A stretch of DNA of 30,328 nt from an uncultured Phocaeicola sp. (GTDB taxonomy: Bacteria; Bacteroidota; Bacteroidia; Bacteroidales; Bacteroidaceae). The translations under genes were made by a program, and so were the position numbers. Positions 1-7,872 of the stretch are shown here, piece by piece. Below the pieces are notes generated by a model. It saw only the letters and a program-made list of their open reading frames with translations, searched no databases and was not told the origin of the DNA. The DNA lies in NCBI GenBank assembly GCA_958434805.1, contig CAUBDX010000033.1:1-30328 (forward strand), written 5' to 3'. The first letter of the stretch is position 1. Every line of letters starts with the position of its first letter.

Positions 1-417
1 CAGTTTGAAAACTTGGGGGAATTAGTTAAAAGCCTTATCTTTCCCGTGGGTGTGGATACGTTTCCCACGGAACTGTCCGGAAGGCTCCGCCATGTCCTTT
101 CTCCGGCGGAAGCGGTTCCGGAAACCCTCGCCGGGTACTTATGCCTTGGAATAGGGACTGGAAATAGAACAGGCAGGTCTGAAGACCTGCCCTGATAGAG
201 AACCGGGAGATGATAATAGGGCCTTTATGCAAGCTGCATGAGCCGAAAAGGGATAGTGGAGTATAAAGGGAAGAAGTGTACAATGAAAATCACTGATATG
301 AGATATGAAAGGCAAACACACTTCAAAAAAACGCTAAATTATGCGCTAAAAATAATATATGTCTAATTTATATTTGAAAAATACGCACTTATATTATACA
401 TATTGGAATATTATTCG
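1..417. other. Non-coding upstream region
   Basis: I see no credible gene in this stretch. The frame open from base 1 to 195 encodes a peptide with no recognisable fold and runs through three hairpins. Bases 196-417 are AT-rich towards the right end, as expected just upstream of the DUF177 promoter, with only a weak 5-bp palindrome (ATGCA-AGC-TGCAT, 227-239). The left part could be the end of an intergenic repeat or of an RNA that starts outside the window. Confidence 0.5.
44..191. repeat. Row of three hairpins (structured intergenic element)
   Basis: Three inverted repeats follow one another. The first is CCGTGGG at 44-50 with CCCACGG at 64-70. The second is nested: TCCGGAA at 76-82 with TTCCGGA at 116-122, enclosing TCCGCC at 86-91 with GGCGGA at 105-110. 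The third is GGCAGGTC at 172-179 with GACCTGCC at 184-191 around a TGAA loop. All arms are perfect. It may be a palindromic intergenic repeat, the terminator region of the gene to the left, or part of a structured RNA. No known RNA family signature was recognised: the RNase P GAGGAAAGTCC core is absent. Confidence 0.5.
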
Positions 418-425
418 TATCTTTG
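418..425 (+). promoter_or_regulatory. Bacteroidales -7 box for DUF177-rpmF
   Basis: TATCTTTG matches the TAnnTTTG consensus. No good -33 TTTG lies at the usual distance. The expected transcription start is near 431, which places the TTG codon at 423 inside the promoter and favours a start at 450. Confidence 0.6.
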
Positions 426-449
426 TCGCCCGATTTATATAGTATTGCT

Positions 450-1022
450 TTGGGAAAGTTTGATAAATATAAGATTGAATTGAAGAATATGAAAGCGGAC
501 TCTGCTAAGTATGAGTTTACGCTGGATAATCAATTCTTTGTAGATCTGGATGGACCGGAAGTACAGAAAGGGAAACTGGCAGTAGAACTGAATGTGAAAA
601 AGACATCCGGTGTTTTTCTGTTGGATTTTCAAACTGAAGGCTTTGTCATTGTACCGTGTGACCGTTGCTTGGATGAAATGGAATTACCTGTTTCAACTTC
701 AGATAAACTGAAAGTAAAGTTAGGTTCTTCATTTGCGGAAGAGGGCGACATAGTTGTAGTACCTGAAGAAGATGGGTATATTAACATCGCATGGTTTTTG
801 TATGAGTTTATAGCCTTGAATATTCCCATGAAGCATGTACATGCGCCTGGGAAATGCAACAAAGGCATGGTTGGCAAGCTGAGTAAGCATTTGCGCATTT
901 CGGCGGATGATGAAGATGATGATGACATAGCGGTGGAGTTACCCGAAGGAGATATCAGCGAAGGGCCCCAGGAAATAGATCCGAGATGGAATGAATTAAA
1001 GAAAATATTAGATAATAATTAA
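450..1022 (+). CDS. DUF177 (YceD-family) protein
   Basis: This is a DUF177/YceD-family protein of about 190 residues. It lies directly upstream of rpmF, the same pairing as E. coli yceD-rpmF; plant and bacterial members have been linked to 23S rRNA maturation, so a ribosome-assembly role is inferred. Visible marks are a CxxC pair (C70, C73), a third cysteine in PGKC (about 136) and an acidic run (DDEDDDD). There is no ATG near the 5' end. I chose TTG at 450, giving a protein that begins GKFDKYKI as relatives do, because the -7 box at 418-425 overlaps the alternative TTG at 423. The first in-frame ATG (489) would remove conserved sequence. The gap to rpmF is 11 bases. Confidence 0.85.
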   Translation: MGKFDKYKIELKNMKADSAKYEFTLDNQFFVDLDGPEVQKGKLAVELNVKKTSGVFLLDFQTEGFVIVPCDRCLDEMELPVSTSDKLKVKLGSSFAEEGDIVVVPEEDGYINIAWFLYEFIALNIPMKHVHAPGKCNKGMVGKLSKHLRISADDEDDDDIAVELPEGDISEGPQEIDPRWNELKKILDNN

Positions 1023-1033
1023 AGTTTAGAAAA

Positions 1034-1219
1034 ATGGCACATCCTAAAAGAAGACAATCAAAAACGAGAACTGCAAAGAGAAGAACTCATGATAAAGCAG
1101 TTGCTCCTACTTTAGCTATCTGTCCTAACTGCGGCGAATGGCATGTTTACCACACTGTATGTGGAGCTTGCGGTTATTATAGAGGTAAGTTAGCAATCGA
1201 AAAAGAAGCTGCTGTCTAA
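1034..1219 (+). CDS. rpmF: 50S ribosomal protein L32
   Basis: L32 is a small component of the large ribosomal subunit. The 61-residue length is normal for the family. The lysine/arginine-rich N-terminus beginning AHPKRRQSKTRT is diagnostic. Two cysteine pairs, CPNC and CGAC, form a zinc ribbon, so this is the zinc-binding form, not the cysteine-free paralogue some bacteria use under zinc limitation. It is co-transcribed with the DUF177 gene 11 bases upstream and is followed by a strong terminator. Confidence 0.97.
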   Translation: MAHPKRRQSKTRTAKRRTHDKAVAPTLAICPNCGEWHVYHTVCGACGYYRGKLAIEKEAAV

Positions 1220-1258
1220 TCAGTAGCTTTAAACACGTTTGTACGTTTTATAAAATAA

Positions 1259-1294
1259 AGCCGGCGAGCTTCGGCTCTGTCGGCTACTTTTTTG
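1259..1294 (+). terminator. Intrinsic terminator after rpmF
   Basis: The stem AGCCG (1259-1263) pairs with CGGCT (1281-1285) and continues inward through GAGC (1266-1269) and GCTC (1274-1277), closed by a C(TTCG)G tetraloop. A run of T follows at 1288-1293. It separates DUF177-rpmF from fabH, so fabH needs read-through or its own promoter. Confidence 0.85.
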
Positions 1295-1320
1295 TAAGGG
1301 TATAAACTAATTAAATTGGA

Positions 1321-2328
1321 ATGATGGAAAAAATAAATGCAGTAATAACAGGAGTCGGTGGATATGTACCAGATTATGTCTTGACTAACGAAGAGATTTC
1401 AAGAATGGTAGATACCAATGATGAATGGATTATGACTCGAATCGGAGTTAAAGAAAGACGTATTCTGAATGAAGAAGGATTAGGTACATCGTATATGGCG
1501 CGTAAGGCTGCCAAACAACTGATGCAGAAAACAGCTTCTAATCCGGATGACATTGATGCAGTAATCGTAGCAACTACTACTCCTGACTATCATTTCCCTT
1601 CCACTGCTTCTATCCTGTGTGATAAGCTGGGATTGAAAAATGCATTTGCATTTGATTTGCAGGCTGCCTGCTGCGGCTTTTTGTATTTAATGGAAACTGC
1701 TGCTTCACTTATCGCATCGGGAAGACATAAAAAGATTATTATTGTCGGTGCAGATAAGATGTCATCTATGGTAAACTACCAGGATCGTGCAACTTGCCCT
1801 ATCTTTGGTGATGGTGCAGCAGCATGTATGGTGGAAGCTACTACAGAAGATTATGGTATTATGGATTCTATTCTTCGTACAGATGGTAAGGGACTTCCTT
1901 TTCTTCACATGAAAGCCGGTGGTTCTGTATGTCCTCCTTCTTATTTCACTGTTGATCATAAGATGCATTATCTTTATCAGGAAGGAAGAACAGTATTTAA
2001 ATATGCTGTTTCCAATATGTCGGATATTACAGCGACTATTGCCGAAAAGAATGGTTTGAATAAAGATAATATCGACTGGGTAATTCCTCATCAGGCTAAT
2101 CTGCGTATTATTGATGCGGTAGCCTCTCGCTTGGAAGTTCCCTTGGAAAAGGTAATGATTAATATTCAGCGATATGGTAATACCAGTGGTGCTACACTTC
2201 CGTTGTGTCTTTGGGATTACGAAAAGCAGCTGAAGAAAGGAGATAACCTGATATTTACAGCTTTCGGCGCAGGTTTTACCTATGGAGCCGTTTATGTGAA
2301 ATGGGGTTACGATGGTAGTAAGAGATAA
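1321..2328 (+). CDS. fabH: Beta-ketoacyl-ACP synthase III
   Basis: FabH condenses acetyl-CoA (or a branched acyl-CoA) with malonyl-ACP to start type II fatty-acid synthesis in the cytoplasm. The 335-residue length is typical. The catalytic triad is visible: Cys117 in QAACCGF, His257 in PHQAN and Asn287 in GNTSG. The residue after the nucleophile is a second cysteine where many enzymes have Ala or Ser. Two ATGs stand in tandem (1321, 1324); relatives begin MEKINAV, so 1324 is equally likely. The gene follows the rpmF terminator and ends in its own terminator. No plsX lies between rpmF and fabH, unlike the E. coli order. Confidence 0.95.
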   Translation: MMEKINAVITGVGGYVPDYVLTNEEISRMVDTNDEWIMTRIGVKERRILNEEGLGTSYMARKAAKQLMQKTASNPDDIDAVIVATTTPDYHFPSTASILCDKLGLKNAFAFDLQAACCGFLYLMETAASLIASGRHKKIIIVGADKMSSMVNYQDRATCPIFGDGAAACMVEATTEDYGIMDSILRTDGKGLPFLHMKAGGSVCPPSYFTVDHKMHYLYQEGRTVFKYAVSNMSDITATIAEKNGLNKDNIDWVIPHQANLRIIDAVASRLEVPLEKVMINIQRYGNTSGATLPLCLWDYEKQLKKGDNLIFTAFGAGFTYGAVYVKWGYDGSKR

Positions 2329-2354
2329 TAATCATTAAACTACAAATACAAATG

Positions 2355-2383
2355 AACGCATCCGTATTCCGATGCGTTTTTTT
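2355..2383 (+). terminator. Intrinsic terminator after fabH
   Basis: AACGCATC (2355-2362) pairs perfectly with GATGCGTT (2371-2378) around an 8-base loop, followed by a T-run to 2383. It lies 26 bases after the fabH stop and 27 bases before era. Confidence 0.9.
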
Positions 2384-2410
2384 GTCTGTAACCAATAAAA
2401 TGAAAGAATT

Positions 2411-3292
2411 ATGCATAAGGCAGGATTTGTAAACATAGTAGGAAACCCCAACGTAGGCAAGTCGACACTGATGAATTTGCTGGTGGGGGAACGTATTTCT
2501 ATTGCAACGTTCAAGTCGCAGACAACTCGTCATCGTATCATGGGAATCTTGAATACGGACGATATGCAGATTGTATTCTCGGACACTCCGGGAGTAGTGA
2601 AGCCAAACTACAAGTTACAGGAATCTATGTTGAACTTCTCAGAGTCGGCATTGGTGGACGCGGATATATTGCTGTATGTGACAGATGTGGTGGAGAAAAC
2701 GGATAAAAATGCGGACTTTATAGAAAAAGTCCGTAATGTCAAGGTTCCTGTCTTATTGTTAATTAATAAAATAGATTTGACCAATCAGGAAGATTTGGTC
2801 AAGTTGGTGGAAGCATGGCACGAACAGCTTCCTCAAGCTGAAATTATTCCGATTTCCGCTACTTCTAAATTCAATGTGGATACGGTAATGAAGCGTATCA
2901 AGGAATTGCTGCCCGATTCACCCCCCTATTTCGGTAAGGATCAGTGGACAGACAAACCGGCGCGTTTCTTTGTCACCGAGATTATCCGCGAGAAGATTTT
3001 GCTTTATTATGATAAGGAGATTCCTTATTCTGTAGAAGTGGTAGTGGAGCAATTTAAGGAAGATGCTAAGAGTATCCATATCAATGCTGTGATTTATGTG
3101 GAACGTGAATCGCAAAAAGGTATTATTATAGGTAAGCAGGGCAGGGCATTGAAGAAGGTGGCTACAGAGGCTCGTAAAACGTTGGAACATTTTTTCCAAA
3201 AGTCTATTTATCTGGAAACCTTTGTGAAAGTTGATAAGGATTGGAGAAGCTCGGACAAAGAATTAAAGAACTTTGGGTATCAAATGGATTAA
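2411..3292 (+). CDS. era: GTPase Era
   Basis: Era is a GTPase that binds the 3' end of 16S rRNA during 30S maturation. The 293-residue length is normal. The G domain shows G1 GNPNVGKS (11-18), G3 DTPG (58-61), G4 NKID (119-122) and G5 SAT (149-151). A type II KH domain follows in the C-terminal third, with the GxxG loop GKQG at 241-244 inside IIIGKQGRALKKV. der begins 33 bases downstream with no terminator between, so the two ribosome-assembly GTPases are probably co-transcribed. Confidence 0.97.
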   Translation: MHKAGFVNIVGNPNVGKSTLMNLLVGERISIATFKSQTTRHRIMGILNTDDMQIVFSDTPGVVKPNYKLQESMLNFSESALVDADILLYVTDVVEKTDKNADFIEKVRNVKVPVLLLINKIDLTNQEDLVKLVEAWHEQLPQAEIIPISATSKFNVDTVMKRIKELLPDSPPYFGKDQWTDKPARFFVTEIIREKILLYYDKEIPYSVEVVVEQFKEDAKSIHINAVIYVERESQKGIIIGKQGRALKKVATEARKTLEHFFQKSIYLETFVKVDKDWRSSDKELKNFGYQMD

Positions 3293-3325
3293 AATCGACT
3301 GTGATAGCCGTAAACAAGAAAGAAA

Positions 3326-4639
3326 ATGGGAAATTTAGTAGCAATCGTAGGACGCCCCAATGTGGGAAAGTCTACACTTTTTAATCGTCTGACCAAAACG
3401 CGTCAGGCAATTGTAAACGAGCAGGCAGGAACTACCCGCGACCGTCAGTATGGCAAGTCGGAATGGGTGGGACATGAGTTTTCTGTCGTTGATACCGGTG
3501 GATGGGTAGTAAACTCGGATGATGTTTTTGAGGAAGAGATCCGTAAACAGGTAAGTCTTGCCATAGATGAAGCGGATGTAATCTTGTTTGTTGTGGATGT
3601 AGTGAACGGGGTTACCGATTTGGATATGGCTGTAGCCTCTATTTTGCGGCGTACAAAGAAACCTGTTATTATGGTAGCTAACAAGACTGATAATAATGAA
3701 CTGCAATATAATGCTGCCGAATTTTATAAATTGGGGCTGGGTGATCCCTATTGTATTTCTGCATTAAGCGGAAGCGGTACAGGGGAATTGTTGGATCTGG
3801 TGGTAGGTAAATTCAGTAAGGAGGGTGAAGAACTGCTGGATGAGGATATCCCTCGTTTTGCAGTAGTAGGACGTCCGAATGCCGGAAAATCTTCTATCAT
3901 CAATGCCTTTATCGGGGAGGACCGTAATATTGTAACAGAGATTGCAGGTACTACCCGCGATTCTATTTATACCCGTTATGAAAAGTTTGGTTTTGACTTT
4001 TATCTGGTAGATACTGCCGGTATCCGTAAGAAGAATAAGGTAAGCGAGGATTTGGAATATTATTCTGTCATTCGCTCTATCCGTTCTATTGAGAATTCGG
4101 ATGTGTGTATTCTTATGCTGGATGCCACCCGCGGCATTGAAGGACAGGATTTGAATATCTTCTCTCTCATTCAACGTAATCAGAAAGGTTTGGTGGTAGT
4201 GGTGAACAAATGGGACTTGGTAGAGAACAAGAATGCCAAAGTGATGAAAACTTATGAGGAAGCCATTCGTTCCCGTCTGGCACCGTTTGTTGATTTTCCT
4301 ATCATCTTTGCTTCCGCTTTGACAAAACAACGTATTTTCAAGGTGCTGGAAACTGCAAAAGAAGTATATCAGGCACGTACTACCCGTATTCCGACAGCTC
4401 GTCTGAATGAAGAAATGCTTCCGTTGATCGAGGCTTATCCGCCTCCTTCAAATAAAGGTAAGTATATCAAGATTAAATATTGTACGCAGTTGCCAAACAC
4501 ACAGGTTCCTTCTTTTGTGTTCTTTGCTAATTTGCCGCAATACGTGAAAGAGCCTTATAAGCGTTTCCTTGAAAACAAGATACGTGAGAAATGGAATTTG
4601 TCAGGAACGCCGATAAATATCTTTATCAGACAGAAATAA
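3326..4639 (+). CDS. der: Ribosome biogenesis GTPase Der (EngA)
   Basis: Der is a double-G-domain GTPase needed for 50S subunit assembly. The first domain has GRPNVGKS (9-16), DTGG (56-59) and NKTD (119-122). The second has GRPNAGKS (182-189), DTAG (229-232) and NKWD (294-297). The remaining residues (about 350-437) form the KH-like domain that contacts rRNA. The 437-residue length is normal for a Bacteroidales Der, with a shorter acidic linker than in E. coli. It is the last gene of the rightward block and converges on the mlaF gene across a shared hairpin. Confidence 0.97.
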   Translation: MGNLVAIVGRPNVGKSTLFNRLTKTRQAIVNEQAGTTRDRQYGKSEWVGHEFSVVDTGGWVVNSDDVFEEEIRKQVSLAIDEADVILFVVDVVNGVTDLDMAVASILRRTKKPVIMVANKTDNNELQYNAAEFYKLGLGDPYCISALSGSGTGELLDLVVGKFSKEGEELLDEDIPRFAVVGRPNAGKSSIINAFIGEDRNIVTEIAGTTRDSIYTRYEKFGFDFYLVDTAGIRKKNKVSEDLEYYSVIRSIRSIENSDVCILMLDATRGIEGQDLNIFSLIQRNQKGLVVVVNKWDLVENKNAKVMKTYEEAIRSRLAPFVDFPIIFASALTKQRIFKVLETAKEVYQARTTRIPTARLNEEMLPLIEAYPPPSNKGKYIKIKYCTQLPNTQVPSFVFFANLPQYVKEPYKRFLENKIREKWNLSGTPINIFIRQK

Positions 4640-4642
4640 GAA

Positions 4643-4710
4643 TAGTGGTTAATGATTAGTGGTTAATGGTTTTCACCGTGATATCCGCTGGTTATTAACC
4701 ACTAATCATT
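4643..4710. terminator. Shared hairpin terminator between der and mlaF
   Basis: AATGATTAGTGGTTAAT (4651-4667) is repeated in inverted form at 4694-4710, a 17-bp perfect stem with a 26-base loop. The left arm is partly duplicated: TAGTGGTTAATG occurs at 4643-4654 and 4657-4668. The element lies between convergent genes and probably ends transcription from both sides, although the arms are AT-rich and the T-tracts are interrupted. Confidence 0.6.
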
Positions 4711-4716
4711 TTATCA

Positions 4717-5481
4717 TTATTTTCTATGTTCTTCCACTTCTCTCACCTTGCGGAGCAGATCAGATGCAAAGATAAAATTATTCAGCCGTTCATTGGTAGC
4801 AGTGAACACATCATCTTTTGTTCCTTCCCATTCCTTATGTCCTTGATAAATATAGAGAATACTGTCGCCGATTCCCATAACGGAATTCATATCGTGAGTA
4901 TTGATAATAGTGGTCATATTATACTCTGTAGTTATGTCATGAATCAGTTCATCAATTACCAGGGAGGTTTTAGGGTCCAGGCCGGAATTAGGTTCATCAC
5001 AAAACAAATACTGGGGATTTAAAGCTATGGCACGTGCAATTGCTACACGCTTTTGCATACCACCACTGATTTCTCCCGGATATTTGCTTTGTGCCTCAAT
5101 CAGGTTCACACGGTCCAGGCAGAATTGGGCGCGTTTTACGCGGTCACGATACGTATCGTTTGAGAACATATCCAATGGAAACATTACATTCTCTAGTACG
5201 GTAAGAGAGTCGAACAAGGCGGCACTTTGGAAAATCATTCCCATTTCGCGGCGCAATGTCTTTTTTTCTTTTTTATTCATGTTGAGGAAGTTGCGTCCGT
5301 CATACAGAATCTCGCCTTTTTCGGGAGTCAGCAAACCGACGATACACTTCATTAATACCGTCTTCCCGGAACCGCTCTGACCGATAATCAGATTGGTCTT
5401 ACCATTGTTAAAAGTAGCATTGATATCCACCAATACGTCTTTTCCCTCGAATGATTTATATAATGATTTAACTTGTATCAT
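4717..5481 (-). CDS. mlaF: MlaF-type ABC transporter ATP-binding protein
   Basis: This is the ATPase of an MCE/Mla-type lipid ABC transporter, thought to move phospholipids between the inner and outer membranes. Motifs in order are Walker A GQSGSGKT (34-41), Q-loop FQS (about 84-86), signature ISGGMQ (138-143), Walker B YLFCDEP (158-164) and H-loop His196. The 254-residue length fits. Its ATG overlaps the mlaE stop by 4 bases, so translation is coupled. No MlaD/MCE substrate-binding gene follows; der lies convergent downstream, so the partner must be encoded elsewhere. The family call is firm; exact equivalence to E. coli MlaF is inferred. Confidence 0.88.
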   Translation of the reverse strand: MIQVKSLYKSFEGKDVLVDINATFNNGKTNLIIGQSGSGKTVLMKCIVGLLTPEKGEILYDGRNFLNMNKKEKKTLRREMGMIFQSAALFDSLTVLENVMFPLDMFSNDTYRDRVKRAQFCLDRVNLIEAQSKYPGEISGGMQKRVAIARAIALNPQYLFCDEPNSGLDPKTSLVIDELIHDITTEYNMTTIINTHDMNSVMGIGDSILYIYQGHKEWEGTKDDVFTATNERLNNFIFASDLLRKVREVEEHRK

Positions 5482-6224
5482 CCCATTAAAAGTTGTGTTA
5501 ATACTAAATCGGAAAATAGAATGAGTACACTGCTCATTACTACAGAATCTGTACTGGCTTTACCTACTGCAATAGAACCTCCTTCTACCGTGTAACCGAA
5601 ATAAGCAGATACACTGGAAATGATGAAAGCGAAAAAGATAGATTTAATAAAACTGCACCATACAAACCATTCCTGAAAACTATATTGCAGCCCATAGGCC
5701 AGATCCTCGGCATTCATGACTCCTCCGAACCAACAGGTGCAAAAGGCACCAATAATCCCCGAGGATATGCTGAAAATAACCAAAAAAGGAATCATTGTCA
5801 TCAAAGCTATAATTTTAGGAAGAATAAGGTATCCGGCGGAATTGACCCCCATGATTTCCAATGCATCAATCTGTTGGGTTACACGCATGGTTCCTATTTC
5901 GGAGGCAATATTAGAACCTACCTTTCCTGACAGGATCAAGCACATGATGGAGGAGGAGAATTCCAGCAACATGATTTCGCGAGTGGTGTAGCCTACCACA
6001 AAACGGGGCATCCACGGGCTTTCGATGTTTAATTTGATTTGAATGGTAATTACGGCACCAATGAAAAAAGAAATAAGCAGTACAATACCGATGGAATTTA
6101 CTCCCAACTGTACCATCTCATTGAGATATTGCTTGAAAAACATATGCATACGTTCCGGACGAGCAAAAGTACGCCCCATCAGCATGATATATTTCCCTAC
6201 GGTTGTTATGGGTCTTATCATCAT
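5478..6224 (-). CDS. mlaE: MlaE-type ABC transporter permease
   Basis: This is the permease of the MlaEF pair, an MlaE-family integral inner-membrane protein. Visible marks include the conserved segment GVNSIGIVLLISFFIGAV, the family-typical EFSSSIMCLILSGKVGSNIA region and several long hydrophobic helices. The frame extends up to 6275, but I place the start at 6224 (MMIRPIT, about 248 residues) for two reasons. Family members begin MIRPITTVG, and the leftward promoter at 6243-6250 lies inside the longer frame. It is the first gene of the leftward operon and is divergent from lptB. Confidence 0.88.
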   Translation of the reverse strand: MMIRPITTVGKYIMLMGRTFARPERMHMFFKQYLNEMVQLGVNSIGIVLLISFFIGAVITIQIKLNIESPWMPRFVVGYTTREIMLLEFSSSIMCLILSGKVGSNIASEIGTMRVTQQIDALEIMGVNSAGYLILPKIIALMTMIPFLVIFSISSGIIGAFCTCWFGGVMNAEDLAYGLQYSFQEWFVWCSFIKSIFFAFIISSVSAYFGYTVEGGSIAVGKASTDSVVMSSVLILFSDLVLTQLLMG

Positions 6225-6242
6225 AGTTTTCACAATTTCCTG

Positions 6243-6276
6243 CAAAAGTAGCCTTTTTTGTCTATATAAATGCAAA
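6243..6276 (-). promoter_or_regulatory. Leftward promoter for mlaEF
   Basis: On the minus strand, TACTTTTG (plus-strand 6243-6250) matches TAnnTTTG, with a TTTG -33 element (plus-strand 6273-6276) 22 bases upstream. The inferred transcript would begin near 6237 with a leader of only about 13 bases. This supports the 6224 start for mlaE. Confidence 0.6.
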
Positions 6277-6324
6277 AGATGTTCTGATTTTCTGTTCTGT
6301 TATGCGTTTCCTAAACTTTTTTAG

Positions 6325-6332
6325 TATTTTTG
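6325..6332 (+). promoter_or_regulatory. Rightward promoter for lptB
   Basis: TATTTTTG matches TAnnTTTG and, like the DUF177 promoter, runs into the bases TCGC. No clear -33 TTTG is seen. The expected transcription start is near 6338-6340, so the lptB start must be at 6344 or 6350 and not at the upstream ATG at 6302. Confidence 0.6.
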
Positions 6333-6343
6333 TCGCAAAATAC

Positions 6344-7171
6344 ATGGATATGTCAGAGCAGGAAATAGAACAACAAAATACAGTGACCGATGACAACCGT
6401 ATGATACTTCGTACAGAAAATCTGGTGAAGAAATACGGCAAGCGTACGGTAGTAAGTCATGTTTCTTTTGATGTGAAGCAGGGAGAGATTGTAGGGTTAT
6501 TGGGACCGAATGGTGCCGGTAAGACTACTTCGTTTTATATGACTACGGGACTTATCGTGCCGAATGAGGGGCATATATTCCTAAATGATTTGGATATTAC
6601 CAGTTATCCTGTATATAAGCGTGCTCAGAATGGCATTGGATATTTAGCACAGGAGGCTTCAGTTTTTCGTAAGATGAGCGTGGAGGATAATATTGCCTCT
6701 GTGCTGGAGTTGACTAATACTACTCCGGAATATCAAAAGGACAAACTGGAAAGCTTGATTGCCGAGTTCCGTTTGCAGAAAGTACGTAAGAATTTGGGAG
6801 ACCAGCTTTCAGGAGGCGAGCGTCGTCGTACGGAGATTGCGCGTTGTCTGGCTATCGACCCTAAGTTCATTATGTTGGATGAACCGTTTGCAGGAGTAGA
6901 TCCTATTGCCGTAGAGGATATCCAGCATATTGTATGGAAATTGAAAGATAAAAATATTGGTATTTTAATTACCGACCATAATGCATTGGAAACGTTGCGC
7001 TTGACCGACCGTGCGTATCTGTTGTTTGAAGGAAAAATTCTGTTTCAGGGAACCCCTGAAGAACTAGCGGAAAATCCTGTTGTCCGTGAGAAATATCTAG
7101 GCACTAATTTTGTGCTTCGCCGTAAGGATTTTCAATTGGCGGAAAAGGACAGGCAGGGAAAAAATGTATAA
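6344..7171 (+). CDS. lptB: LPS export ABC transporter ATP-binding protein
   Basis: LptB is the cytoplasmic ATPase that powers LptFG-dependent lipopolysaccharide export through the LptA bridge. From the start used here (275 residues) the motifs are Walker A GPNGAGKT (54-61), signature LSGGE (155-159), Walker B FIMLDEP (175-181) and H-loop His212; the signature helix [12 protein letters not shown] is typical of LptB. The frame opens at 6302, but the promoter box at 6325-6332 makes ATG 6344 (or 6350) more likely. The gene stands alone, with a bidirectional terminator after it. An LptA-like partner is encoded at 22491. Confidence 0.93.
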   Translation: MDMSEQEIEQQNTVTDDNRMILRTENLVKKYGKRTVVSHVSFDVKQGEIVGLLGPNGAGKTTSFYMTTGLIVPNEGHIFLNDLDITSYPVYKRAQNGIGYLAQEASVFRKMSVEDNIASVLELTNTTPEYQKDKLESLIAEFRLQKVRKNLGDQLSGGERRRTEIARCLAIDPKFIMLDEPFAGVDPIAVEDIQHIVWKLKDKNIGILITDHNALETLRLTDRAYLLFEGKILFQGTPEELAENPVVREKYLGTNFVLRRKDFQLAEKDRQGKNV

Positions 7172-7190
7172 AACCGGAGATGTGGGATAT

Positions 7191-7226
7191 AAAAAAAGCT
7201 CTGAATTTGCTCAGAGCTTTTTTTTT
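7191..7226. terminator. Bidirectional terminator between lptB and the RRM gene
   Basis: GCTCTGA (7198-7204) pairs with TCAGAGC (7211-7217). The stem is flanked by seven A on the left (7191-7197) and nine T on the right (7218-7226), so it can act on both converging transcripts. Confidence 0.92.
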
Positions 7227-7245
7227 GATTGTATCAGATAAGTAA

Positions 7246-7491
7246 TTAGTCTCTAGGTCTTGCTTCCTTGATTACCAATTGGCGTCCCATGAATTCCGAG
7301 CCGTTCAGTTCATTCATGGCCTGGGCTGCTTCTGCGTCATTTTCCATTTCAACAAATGCAAATCCTTTAGATTTACCTGTTTCGCGGTCTTTGATAACTT
7401 TTACAGAAGTAACAACTCCATAAGCCGCCATTGCTTGTTCCAAATCTCCTTCCTTAACACGGTAGTTAAGGTTTCCAACATACATGTTCAT
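7246..7491 (-). CDS. Small RRM-domain RNA-binding protein
   Basis: The protein is 81 residues, essentially one RNA-recognition motif. RNP2 is MYVGNL (residues 3-8) and RNP1 is KGFAFVEM (about 42-49), both with the aromatic residues that stack on RNA. Such single-RRM proteins occur in Bacteroidetes and cyanobacteria; in Bacteroides, relatives act as global RNA binders that influence capsule and sugar-use genes. Which paralogue this is cannot be told from sequence alone. The gene is monocistronic, with its own promoter, a leader of about 100 bases and a shared terminator. Confidence 0.93.
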   Translation of the reverse strand: MNMYVGNLNYRVKEGDLEQAMAAYGVVTSVKVIKDRETGKSKGFAFVEMENDAEAAQAMNELNGSEFMGRQLVIKEARPRD

Positions 7492-7604
7492 AGTGAAAAA
7501 ATAAAAATAATTAAAATAAAAAATACTCTCTGAGTGGTGATTATTAATGAAGTAGGGGATTCGAACGACAGAGAGTTTACGTAAGTGCTATTCGTACAAA
7601 AGTA
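7492..7604 (-). promoter_or_regulatory. Promoter and long leader of the RRM gene
   Basis: On the minus strand, TACTTTTG (plus-strand 7597-7604) fits the -7 consensus and puts the start near 7590, leaving a leader of about 100 bases. The leader contains an 8-bp inverted repeat (plus-strand ACTCTCTG 7525-7532 and CAGAGAGT 7569-7576) and a very AT-rich stretch next to the start codon. A regulatory role (autoregulation or temperature response) is possible but inferred. Beyond the promoter, 7605-7785 is AT-rich and shows no gene. Confidence 0.5.
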
Positions 7605-7785
7605 AAACCTTGTAATAAAAATCACTAGCTATAATTAGTATCACCAGTCGGGCACAAAGGAACGCATAAATTTTGAATTTGCAAGAAGAAAAACAACTTT
7701 TTTTTCTTTTTTTTGAATCGGTTTCTTAGTCAGTCATTTTAAATGGATACTTTCTGCTGTCAATTAGTATTTTTTAGTCTGTGTA

Positions 7786-7817
7786 TTTGGTTATTGAAAG
7801 ATTAAACACTAATTTTG
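7786..7817 (+). promoter_or_regulatory. Promoter of tig
   Basis: TTTG (7786-7789), a 20-base spacer and TAATTTTG (7810-7817) form the best complete Bacteroidales promoter in the window. The leader to the ATG is about 50 bases. Confidence 0.8.
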
Positions 7818-7872
7818 CAACCTCTTTGGTGAAAAACAGAAAGAAGTAATAATTAAATAAATAAAGTTCAGA

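Noticed and set aside
1..195. Frame open from the window edge, possible gene end
   Set aside because: The peptide has no recognisable domain and the frame crosses three hairpins; compositional openness in a GC-rich stretch explains it.
3335..4330. Long minus-strand frames opposite der, era, mutL and others
   Set aside because: They are shadows of well-supported genes and have no promoters or recognisable products.
7550..7580. tRNA-like TTCGAATCC motif on the minus strand
   Set aside because: The bases flanking the motif do not form a T-arm stem and no acceptor, D or anticodon arm is found.
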